Origin: Pseudomonadota bacterium
Lineage (GTDB): Bacteria; Pseudomonadota; Gammaproteobacteria; Xanthomonadales; Rhodanobacteraceae
Length of the DNA stretch: 6,718 bases
NCBI GenBank assembly: GCA_023412995.1
Contig: JAEZQS010000178.1
Span: 1 to 6,718 of the forward strand
Reading direction: 5' to 3'
The first letter of the stretch is position 1; every line of letters begins with the position of its first letter. Position numbers and translations under genes: made by a program. Shown piece by piece: positions 1-5,341 of the stretch. A model generated the notes under the pieces. The model was not told the origin of the DNA and did no database searches. It was given only the letters and a program-made list of their open reading frames with translations.

Positions 1-9
1 GCACGCGGC

Positions 10-37
10 TTGCTTCGCTGGTTGAGGCGCGGATAAT
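10..37 (+). promoter_or_regulatory. Possible sigma70-type promoter upstream of the export lipoprotein gene
   Basis: TTGCTT at 10-15 and GATAAT at 32-37 are separated by 16 bases. This resembles a -35/-10 pair: the -10 matches five of six consensus bases, the -35 only the TTG core. A start near base 44 would leave a leader of under 20 bases before the gene at 62, just enough for the Shine-Dalgarno stretch at 48-56 (CAGGGGAAA). The upstream gene is not visible, so transcription could equally come from outside the window. The call rests on motif appearance alone. Confidence 0.3.
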
Positions 38-61
38 GCGGCTGGAACAGGGGAAATACCG

Positions 62-802
62 ATGGTGATGGGCAGGAATGGACTCGTGCGGCGGCTTTGT
101 GCCGCTTTCTGGCTGGCGTGCGCGTTCGCGCTGGCCGGCTGTGCCACCGGCCCGGCGCCCACCGGCATCCCGCACGAGGTGAAGGCCGCCCAGGGCCAGC
201 ACCTGCCGCCGCCCGACAACACCGGCGCCAACGGCGCCTACGAGGCGGTGTCGGACTACCGCATCGGCCCGCACGACCTGCTGCAGATCACCGTGTTCCA
301 GGTGGACGAGCTCTCGCGCACCGCGCGCGTCAACTCGCGCGGCATGATCTCGCTGCCGCTGATCGGCTCGGTGATGGCCGGCGGGCGCACCGTGTCGGAG
401 CTGGAAGGCGACATTGCCGCCAAGCTCGGCAAGGACCTCGTGCAGGACCCGCAGGTGAGCGTGTTCGTGCAGGAGTTCACCAGCCAGCGCGTCACCGTCG
501 AAGGCGCGGTGACGAAGCCCGGCATCTACCCGCTCACCGGCAAGACCACCCTGCTGCAGACCATCGCGCTGGCGCAGGGACTCGATCCACTGGCCGATCC
601 GCAGGGCATCGTCATCTTCCGCATGGTGGACGGCAAGAAGATGGCGGCGCTGTTCGACATCCAGCGCATCCGCCATGGCGAGATGACCGATCCGCTGATC
701 TATGGCGACGACATCGTGGTGGTGGACCGCTCCGGCGGCCGTGCCTTCCTCAAGGGCGTCACCGACACGCTGCGCGGATTCGTCGGCTTCCGCACGTACT
801 GA
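62..802 (+). CDS. Polysaccharide export outer-membrane lipoprotein (Wza/GumB family)
   Basis: Predicted outer-membrane component of an exopolysaccharide or capsule export channel, expected to multimerise into a pore that receives polymer from the inner-membrane co-polymerase encoded next. The 246-residue product starts with a basic N-terminus and hydrophobic stretch (about residues 12-26) ending in the lipobox LAGC, with Cys27 as the lipidation site. After a short Pro/Gly-rich spacer comes a polysaccharide-export domain at about residues 64-138, starting at YRIGPHDLLQITVFQ. A SLBB-type beta-grasp domain follows at about 142-222, with the signature VEGAVTKPGIYPL near 147-158. Length is close to GumB and shorter than E. 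coli Wza, which has an additional C-terminal helix. The ATG at 62 has a purine-rich ribosome site at 48-56; an in-frame ATG at 68 is the alternative and would not change the signal peptide. The family call is secure; the exact polysaccharide is unknown. Confidence 0.93.
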   Translation: MVMGRNGLVRRLCAAFWLACAFALAGCATGPAPTGIPHEVKAAQGQHLPPPDNTGANGAYEAVSDYRIGPHDLLQITVFQVDELSRTARVNSRGMISLPLIGSVMAGGRTVSELEGDIAAKLGKDLVQDPQVSVFVQEFTSQRVTVEGAVTKPGIYPLTGKTTLLQTIALAQGLDPLADPQGIVIFRMVDGKKMAALFDIQRIRHGEMTDPLIYGDDIVVVDRSGGRAFLKGVTDTLRGFVGFRTY

Positions 803-823
803 GGGGCTGCCGCGCGCAGCTCC
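803..823 (+). promoter_or_regulatory. Intercistronic stem-loop between the export and co-polymerase genes
   Basis: Directly after the TGA at 800-802, GCTGC (806-810) can pair with GCAGC (816-820) around the loop CGCGC. The stem is extended by G805-T821 wobble, G804-C822 and G803-C823, giving eight pairs. No T-run follows, so it does not look like a Rho-independent terminator. It ends four bases before the AAGGGGA ribosome site (827-833) of the next gene. It could stabilise the upstream message or tune expression of the two genes relative to each other. The structure is seen; the role is inferred. Confidence 0.35.
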
Positions 824-843
824 CGCAAGGGGATACACAGGAC

Positions 844-3099
844 ATGAACCATCCAAGGGAAGGGTCCGAGCACCGCGGCGCGCCGCTGCCGGCACGCCGC
901 AACGCCGGCCACCACATGGTGCCGCAGTCGCCGCAGGTGCTGGCGTTCCCGCAGGCGCAGCCCGCGGCGGAAGACAGCGACGAGATCGACCTGCTCGATT
1001 ACTGGCGCATCATCGTCAAGCGCCGCTGGACCATCCTCGGCTTCCTCGGCATCGTGTTCGCGGTGGTGCTGGTCGCCACGCTCCTGACGCCCTCGACCTA
1101 CCGCGCGGCCACCACGCTGCAGATCGACCGCGACACCATCCAGGTGGTGCAGGTGGAGGGCCTGGCGCCGATCGAGTCGCCCGCCGACAAGGACTTCTAC
1201 CAGACCCAGTACGAGCTGCTGCAGAGCCGATCGCTGGCGCAGCGCGTGGTGGCCGAGCTCGACCTCGCGCACGACCCGGTGTTCGCGCGCATGCGCGAGC
1301 CCTCGCCGCTCGGGCGGCTGATCGGGTTCCTCAAGCCCGGCAAGCCGGCCGGCGATCCGGATTCGGAAGCCGCGCTGGTGCAGGCGTTCTCCGGCGGCCT
1401 CAGCATCGAGCCGGTGCGCAACTCGCGCCTGGTGCGGGTGCAGTTCACCAGCCCCGATCCGGTGTTCTCCGCCAAGGTCGCCAACGCGATCGCGGCCGGC
1501 TTCATCGCCAGCAACCTCGAGCGGCGCGTCGACGCCACCGCGTACGCGCGCAACTTCCTCGAAGAGCGCCTGCAGCAGCTGAAGCTCAAGCTCGAGGATT
1601 CCGAGCAGAAGCTGACCGCCTTCGCGCAGAAGGAACAGATCGTCAACATCGACGACAAGCAAAGCCTCGTCTCGCAGCAGCTCGGCGCGATCAGCGCCGC
1701 GCTCTCCGAAGCGCAGAAGGAGCGCATCGACGCCGAGTCCAAGTACAAGGAGCAGGCCGGCACCGCCGCCGACGCGCTGCCCGCGGTGCTGCAGAGCGAG
1801 GTGATCGGCAACCTCAAGCAGAAGCGCGCCGAGCTCAACGCGGACTACCAGGACAAGCTGCAGATTCTCAAGCCCGATTTCCCGACGATGCAGCGGCTGC
1901 ACAGCCAGATCGCGGAGATCGACCAGCAGCTCGCCTCGGAAACCTCGCGCATCAAGGGCTCGGTGAAGTCCGCCTACGACGCCGCGGTCGCGAAGGAGGG
2001 CATGCTGTCCGCGCGCCTCAACGAACTCAAGGCCGCCGTGCTCGACCTGCAGCACCGCAGCATCGAGTACAACATCCTCAAGCGCGACGCCGACACCAAC
2101 CGCCAGCTGTACGACGGCCTGCTGCAGCGCTTCAAGGAAGTGGGCGTCGCCGGCGGCGTGGGCACCAACAACATCTCCGTCGTCGACACGGCCGTGCCGC
2201 CGACGTCGCGCTATTCGCCGCGCCTGACGCTGAACCTCGCCATCGCGATCCTGCTCGGCTTGTTCGGCGGCGTGTTGCTGGCGCTCCTGTTCGAGCACCT
2301 CGACGACACCGTCAAGACGCCCGACGACGTCGAGCGCCAGTTCGGCGTGCCGCTGCTCGGCATCGTGCCCAAGACCGCCACCGCGCCGCTCAAGAGCCTG
2401 GCCGACCCGCGCTCGGCGTTCTCCGAGTCCTACCGCTCGGTGCGCACCGCGCTGCAGTTCTCCACCGACAAGGGCGTGCCGCGCGTGCTGCTGATGACCA
2501 GCTCCTCGCCGGGCGAGGGCAAGAGCACCACCGTCGTCGCCCTGGCGCAGCACTTCGCGGAACTCGGCAAGCGCGTGCTGGTGATCGACGCGGACCTGCG
2601 TAACCCCTCCATGCACAAGCTGTTCGGGCTCGACGGGAGCGTCGGCCTCACCAACTACCTCGCCGGCGAGCGCCGTCCGCTGTCGACGCTGCAGGCTACG
2701 AAGACGCGCCTGCTGAGCTGCATGTGCGCCGGCCCGCTGCCGCCCAACCCGGCCGAACTCCTCGCCGGGCCGAAGATGCTGAGCCTGCTCTCGCTCGCCG
2801 CCGAGAAGTTCGACCAGGTGATCGTCGACGGCCCGCCGGTGCTCGGCATCGCCGATGCGCTGCTGCTCTCCAACGTCGTCTCCGGCACCATCCTGGTGGT
2901 GGAGTCCGGCGCCATCCGCCGCGATTACGCCCGCGCCATGCTGCGCCGCCTCTACTCGGCCCGCGCGCGCCTGCTCGGCGTCATCCTCACCAAGTACGAC
3001 ATCAAGGTCGCCGGCTACGGCTACGGCTATGGCTACGGCTACGGTGGCGCCGCCGACTACGGCTACGGCGAACCCGTCAAGCGCCTCGCCCGGCGGTGA
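844..3099 (+). CDS. Polysaccharide co-polymerase fused to a BY-family tyrosine autokinase (Wzc-like; GumC family)
   Basis: Inner-membrane protein of 751 residues expected to control chain length and export of a surface polysaccharide with the lipoprotein encoded 41 bases upstream. A Wzz-type domain begins near DLLDYWRIIVKRRW (49-62). TM1 is about 62-82. A long periplasmic part with coiled-coil-prone helices spans about 235-405. The GNVR-type segment and proline motif VPPTSRYSP (451-459) lead into TM2 (about 463-484). The cytoplasmic kinase follows: the EX2RX2R oligomerisation motif at E528/R531/R534, Walker A SPGEGKST (555-562), Walker A' VIDADLR (580-586, D582 and D584) and Walker B VIVDGPP (659-665, D662). 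The tail has seven tyrosines, at 725, 727, 729, 731, 733, 739 and 741, in a Gly-Tyr context; these are probable autophosphorylation sites. The frame is open further upstream, but that part overlaps the lipoprotein gene in another frame. ATG 844 is preferred because of AAGGGGA at 827-833; ATG 916 is a weaker alternative. Kinase and co-polymerase are on one polypeptide, unlike the split CapA/CapB arrangement and unlike Xanthomonas GumC, which lacks a kinase. Confidence 0.93.
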   Translation: MNHPREGSEHRGAPLPARRNAGHHMVPQSPQVLAFPQAQPAAEDSDEIDLLDYWRIIVKRRWTILGFLGIVFAVVLVATLLTPSTYRAATTLQIDRDTIQVVQVEGLAPIESPADKDFYQTQYELLQSRSLAQRVVAELDLAHDPVFARMREPSPLGRLIGFLKPGKPAGDPDSEAALVQAFSGGLSIEPVRNSRLVRVQFTSPDPVFSAKVANAIAAGFIASNLERRVDATAYARNFLEERLQQLKLKLEDSEQKLTAFAQKEQIVNIDDKQSLVSQQLGAISAALSEAQKERIDAESKYKEQAGTAADALPAVLQSEVIGNLKQKRAELNADYQDKLQILKPDFPTMQRLHSQIAEIDQQLASETSRIKGSVKSAYDAAVAKEGMLSARLNELKAAVLDLQHRSIEYNILKRDADTNRQLYDGLLQRFKEVGVAGGVGTNNISVVDTAVPPTSRYSPRLTLNLAIAILLGLFGGVLLALLFEHLDDTVKTPDDVERQFGVPLLGIVPKTATAPLKSLADPRSAFSESYRSVRTALQFSTDKGVPRVLLMTSSSPGEGKSTTVVALAQHFAELGKRVLVIDADLRNPSMHKLFGLDGSVGLTNYLAGERRPLSTLQATKTRLLSCMCAGPLPPNPAELLAGPKMLSLLSLAAEKFDQVIVDGPPVLGIADALLLSNVVSGTILVVESGAIRRDYARAMLRRLYSARARLLGVILTKYDIKVAGYGYGYGYGYGGAADYGYGEPVKRLARR
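3013..3042 (+). repeat. Hexanucleotide Gly-Tyr repeat in the kinase tail
   Basis: Five consecutive six-base units (GGCTAC, the third being GGCTAT) encode Gly-Tyr five times, at residues 724-733. A further Tyr-Gly-Tyr follows at 739-741. Because the unit is two codons long, slippage would add or remove phosphorylatable tyrosines without breaking the frame. Tyrosine clusters are normal at the C-terminus of this kinase family; the near-perfect DNA repeat is what marks this one. Confidence 0.85.
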
Positions 3100-3147
3100 G
3101 GCGGTGGCCTCGCAGGCGCCGCACGCCCTGCGAAACCACGCGCCGTT

Positions 3148-3172
3148 GTAGGAGCCCACCCTGTGGGCGACC
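3148..3172 (+). repeat. Intergenic REP element with GTAG head
   Basis: GTAG at 3148-3151 is followed by GCCCAC (3154-3159), the loop CCT and GTGGGC (3163-3168), a perfect six-pair hairpin, then GACC. The tetranucleotide head plus palindrome is the layout of REP elements mobilised by REP-associated tyrosine transposases. It lies 48 bases after the kinase stop codon, a usual position for such elements. Its head (GTAGGAG) is shared with the elements at 6631 and inside the J-domain gene, while the stem differs. Confidence 0.75.
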
Positions 3173-3238
3173 GCGGCAGCGACTCGGCCAGGCCGTCGTT
3201 TCATCGCCAGCGTAGCGACGGAATCGACGCCAGGTATT

Positions 3239-3365
3239 CCCTTCCCCTGCGAAGCGGGGGAAGGTGCCGAAGGCGGATGGGGGCGCTCTTCGCATGCAAC
3301 CACGCGTGAAAGGCGCCCCCTTCAGCCCTTCGGGCAGCTTCCCCCGTAAAAGACGGGGGAAGCGA
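3239..3365. repeat. Large palindromic intergenic element, possibly MITE-like
   Basis: The left half and the reverse complement of the right half align along their length. At the outer left, CTTCCCC (3241-3247) and GGGGAAG (3257-3263) form a hairpin capped by GC-GAA-GC. At the outer right, GCTTCCCCCGT (3337-3347) and ACGGGGGAAGC (3353-3363) form an 11-pair hairpin with an AAAAG loop. Each side also has a smaller hairpin: GCC-GAA-GGC (3266-3274) and GCCC-TTC-GGGC (3325-3335). The halves join through GGGGGCGC (3279-3286) and GCGCCCCC (3313-3320). The whole can fold as one branched cruciform. No coding capacity and no clear target-site duplication were found. Similar 'CCTTCGGGCACCTTC' type repeats are common between genes in this bacterial group, to my knowledge. 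Confidence 0.7.
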
Positions 3366-3402
3366 CAGCAAGAGGCGCCTGTCGGAACCGGCGCGCAACA
3401 CC

Positions 3403-3410
3403 AGGGGAGA
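3403..3410 (+). promoter_or_regulatory. Ribosome binding site of the J-domain gene
   Basis: AGGGGAGA lies just before the ATG at 3413, with AGGGG ending five bases upstream of the start codon. This is the strongest ribosome site in the second half of the window and fixes the start; the next in-frame ATG, at 3434, has no such site. Confidence 0.7.
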
Positions 3411-3412
3411 AG

Positions 3413-5341
3413 ATGTCGGAAGCCATCGACCTGATGCTGGGCCTGTACCGGATGCCGGCGCTGGGCGCCCGCGTCCGCGAGCGCGCCCTGCCGGCCGACG
3501 TGCTCGACGTCATCCGCATTGCCGCCGGCGACGAGCGCGCAGCCGCCGACGCGCACGCCGCCACCCAGCTCGAGCCCGCGGCCCTTCGCGAAGCCGCCGT
3601 GCTGTTCCTGCAGCAGGCCCTCTTCCCCGAGAATGCCGACAGCTACCGCGTGCTTGGCGTGTCGCCCACCGCCGAACCCGCGCAGCTCAAGGAACACCAT
3701 CGCTGGCTGATCCACTGGCTGCACCCCGACCGCGATCGCGGCGCCGAACTCAGCGTGTTCGCCGAACGCATCAACCAGGCCTGGAACGACCTGCGCACCC
3801 CCGGTCGCCGCCGCGAATACGATCAGCGCCGCGCCGCCGGCCGCGCCATTGAACGCGCCACCACCGCCGTCGCGCGTCGCATGGTCGTGCAGCAACCCGC
3901 CATCGAACCCGTCCTCTCCGGCCGCGCCGTCCGCCGCCTGCCCGCCTTCGTCCTCGGCGCCCTCGCCGTGGTCGCCGCCGTGCTCGTCGCCGCCCTCGTC
4001 GCCGTGAACACCCCGCCGCCCGCTTCGATTGTAGGAGGGGCTTCCGCCCCGACTGCCGGTGCTGTCGTGGGAGGGCCTTCAGCCCCGACTGCCGGTGCTT
4101 CTGTGGGAGGGGCTGCTGTTGTGGGAGGGCCCGCTGTTGTGGGAGGGGCTTCAGCCCCGATCGCTTCTGATGCACCCACCAGAACCATCGCGACTGAAGT
4201 CGCTCCCACAAAATCTCACACCCCCACTGCTGTAGGAGGAGGTGCTGTTGTGGGAGGAGGTGCTGTCGTGGGAGGGGCTTCAGCCCCGATCGCTTCCCCT
4301 GCATCCACCAGAAGCATCGCGACTGAAGTCGCTCCCACAAAATCTCACACTCCCACTGCTGTAGGAGGGGCTGCTGTTGTGGGAGGAGCTGCTGCTGTGG
4401 GAGGGGCTTCAGCCCCGATCGGTGCTTCTGTGGGAGGGGCTTCAGCCCCGATTGCTTCCCCTGCACCCACCAGAACCATCGCGACTAAAGTCGCTCCCAC
4501 AAAATCTCACACCCCCACTGCTGTAGGAGGGGCTGCTGTTGTGGGAGGAGCTGCTGCTGTGGAACGGGCCGCTGCTGTGGGAGGGGCCGCTGTTGTGGGA
4601 GGGGCTTCAGCCCCGATCGCTTCCCCTGCACCCACCAGAAGGATCGCGACTGAAGTCGCTCCCACAAGATCTCACACCCCCACTGCTGTAGGAGGGGCTG
4701 CTGTTGTGGGAGGAGATGCTGCTGTGGGAGGGGCCGCTTCTGTGGGAGGGGCTTCAGCCCCGATTGCTTCCCCTGCACCTACCAGAAGCATCGCGACTGA
4801 AGTCGCTCCCACAGAAGCTCGCTCCCCGGCTGTTGTGGGAGGAGGTGCTGTCGTGGGAGGGGCTTCAGCCCCGATTGCCGGTGCTTCTGTGGGAGGGGCT
4901 TCAGCCCCGATCGCTCTCCCCTCGGCACCTCACACCCCCAGCAAAAAGATCGCGGCTGAAGCCGCTCCCACCAGGGCCCCTACGCCCGACCAGGCGCAGC
5001 GCACCCTCGCCGCCATGCAGCGGGCCTACGCCCGCGGCGACGTGGATGCGCTGATGACGCTGTTCGCGCAAAACCCCACGGCGCAGACGCGCGCCGCCCT
5101 GCAGTCCGAATACAAGACCCTCTTCGACTCCACCCGCGCCCGTTCCCTCCACCTGCGCGATATCGTCTGGCTGGTGGACAACGACACCGCCATCGGCCTC
5201 GGCCGCTACGACGCCAGCGTCACGCGACGCCAGTCCGATCGCGCGCGGCGCAGCAGTGGTGGCGTGCGCGTCGAGCTGCGCCTGGAAGGCGGCGAGGCGC
5301 GCATCGTGCGGCTGAGCCACGACGGCGGCCGCGCCCCGTGA
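3413..5341 (+). CDS. Membrane-anchored J-domain protein with REP-encoded repeat linker and possible NTF2-like C-terminal domain
   Basis: The 642-residue product has four parts. Residues 1-75 are a helical, Ala/Glu/Arg-rich leader. Residues 76-138 are a J domain (DSYRVLGV..., HPD at 104-106, closing REYDQ at 134-138), which would stimulate a DnaK-type Hsp70. A single TM helix at about 179-198 follows RAVRR, so by the positive-inside rule the J domain is cytoplasmic and the rest periplasmic. Residues about 206-520 are a low-complexity linker of VGG, ASAPIA and IATEVAPT motifs, encoded by REP palindromes (described separately). Residues about 525-642 start with QAQRTLAAMQRAYARGDVDA, then helix and strands resembling NTF2/SnoaL-like domains; this fold call is tentative. 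Gly-Phe-rich and zinc-finger regions of true DnaJ are absent, so it is a type III J protein. GGA and GCT codons are frequent in the linker, while I saw no GGA glycine codon in the flanking domains, consistent with inserted DNA. Client and pathway are unknown. Confidence 0.85.
   Translation: MSEAIDLMLGLYRMPALGARVRERALPADVLDVIRIAAGDERAAADAHAATQLEPAALREAAVLFLQQALFPENADSYRVLGVSPTAEPAQLKEHHRWLIHWLHPDRDRGAELSVFAERINQAWNDLRTPGRRREYDQRRAAGRAIERATTAVARRMVVQQPAIEPVLSGRAVRRLPAFVLGALAVVAAVLVAALVAVNTPPPASIVGGASAPTAGAVVGGPSAPTAGASVGGAAVVGGPAVVGGASAPIASDAPTRTIATEVAPTKSHTPTAVGGGAVVGGGAVVGGASAPIASPASTRSIATEVAPTKSHTPTAVGGAAVVGGAAAVGGASAPIGASVGGASAPIASPAPTRTIATKVAPTKSHTPTAVGGAAVVGGAAAVERAAAVGGAAVVGGASAPIASPAPTRRIATEVAPTRSHTPTAVGGAAVVGGDAAVGGAASVGGASAPIASPAPTRSIATEVAPTEARSPAVVGGGAVVGGASAPIAGASVGGASAPIALPSAPHTPSKKIAAEAAPTRAPTPDQAQRTLAAMQRAYARGDVDALMTLFAQNPTAQTRAALQSEYKTLFDSTRARSLHLRDIVWLVDNDTAIGLGRYDASVTRRQSDRARRSSGGVRVELRLEGGEARIVRLSHDGGRAP
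4031..4972 (+). repeat. REP/BIME array embedded in frame within the J-domain gene
   Basis: Ten forward units (GTGGGAGG then GGCTTCAGCCCC or variants) begin at 4031, 4067, 4139, 4268, 4397, 4430, 4595, 4742, 4853 and 4889. Six inverted units (ATCGCGACTGAAGTCGCTCC plus CACA or similar) begin at 4187, 4316, 4478, 4643, 4790 and 4949. About a dozen further heads (GTGGGAGG or GTAGGAGG without the palindrome) lie between; in all, VGG occurs 23 times in the protein. Every listed start of the standard units shares the same codon phase: forward reads VGG-ASAPIA, inverted reads IATEVAPT. The forward palindrome is GGGGC-TTCA-GCCCC and the inverted one GCGAC-TGAA-GTCGC; the last inverted unit is GCGGC-TGAA-GCCGC. 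Degenerate members include GTGGAACGG at 4559 and a TAAA loop at 4478-4501. This is REP DNA by structure; the coding use is what is unusual. Confidence 0.9.
4139..4813 (+). repeat. Five 72-base REP-pair cassettes with spacers in multiples of three
   Basis: Forward and inverted REP units are paired head-to-head around a conserved core (about CTTCCCCTGCACCCACCAGA). This gives cassettes at 4139-4210, 4268-4339, 4430-4501, 4595-4666 and 4742-4813, each exactly 72 bases or 24 codons. The four gaps between them are 57, 90, 93 and 75 bases, all multiples of three. The gaps consist of AAATCTCACACCCCCACTGC (KSHTPTA) or a relative plus a variable number of truncated REP heads read as VGGA or VGGG. A sixth, longer pair (4889-4972, 84 bases) closes the array. 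This looks like growth by unequal tandem duplication of a REP pair, with frame-breaking events removed. Confidence 0.85.
5338..5341 (+). promoter_or_regulatory. GTGA stop/start overlap, probable translational coupling
   Basis: The GTG start at 5338-5340 overlaps the TGA stop of the J-domain gene at 5339-5341. No strong ribosome site stands before the GTG; only short GGCGG stretches are visible. Terminating ribosomes probably re-initiate here, which would tie output of the TPR-like protein to complete translation of the repeat linker upstream. Confidence 0.7.

Larger units (their letters stand above)
3100..3412. other. 313-base intergenic region made largely of repeats
   Basis: No credible gene is seen here. 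The region holds a single REP element (3148-3172) and a large palindromic element (3239-3365). A small inverted repeat lies to its right, CGACAG (3363-3368) with CTGTCG (3379-3384). The ribosome site of the J-domain gene is at the end. No convincing Rho-independent terminator with a T-run follows the kinase gene, and no clear -35/-10 pair precedes the J-domain gene. Whether the two gene pairs are separate transcripts cannot be settled from sequence. Confidence 0.7.

Noticed and set aside
1..61. 3' end of an upstream gene
   Set aside because: The stretch is too short to assign a frame or product with any support; only a possible promoter is noted.
97..843. Reading the co-polymerase frame from an ATG near base 97, giving a 1000-residue protein
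   Set aside because: The upstream part overlaps the lipoprotein gene in another frame and is Arg/Pro/Ala-rich nonsense typical of GC-rich shadow translation. The Wzz domain begins only after 844, which has its own ribosome site.
700..3303. 867-codon open frame on the minus strand
   Set aside because: It is opposite the co-polymerase gene and translates to a low-complexity Arg/Gly/Ala/His-rich sequence with no recognisable motif; GC-rich DNA often leaves the antisense frame open.
3337..3363. Rho-independent terminator after the kinase gene
   Set aside because: The 11-pair GC-rich hairpin is not followed by a T-run and is part of a larger symmetric element more than 230 bases after the stop codon, so it is annotated as a repeat.
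3771..4466. Repeat-rich minus-strand and alternative-frame open readings across the array (Leu/Pro/Gln-rich)
   Set aside because: REP units lack stops in several frames, so open antisense readings are expected. Only the + frame of the J-domain gene joins recognisable domains on both sides.
4031..4972. CRISPR array
   Set aside because: Units are palindromic REPs in both orientations with near-identical 'spacers' and irregular spacing; there are no unique spacers and no cas genes.
3413..5341. Full DnaJ co-chaperone
   Set aside because: Only the J domain with HPD is present. There is no Gly/Phe region, no CXXCXGXG zinc repeats and no DnaJ C-terminal domain, and a TM helix is present.
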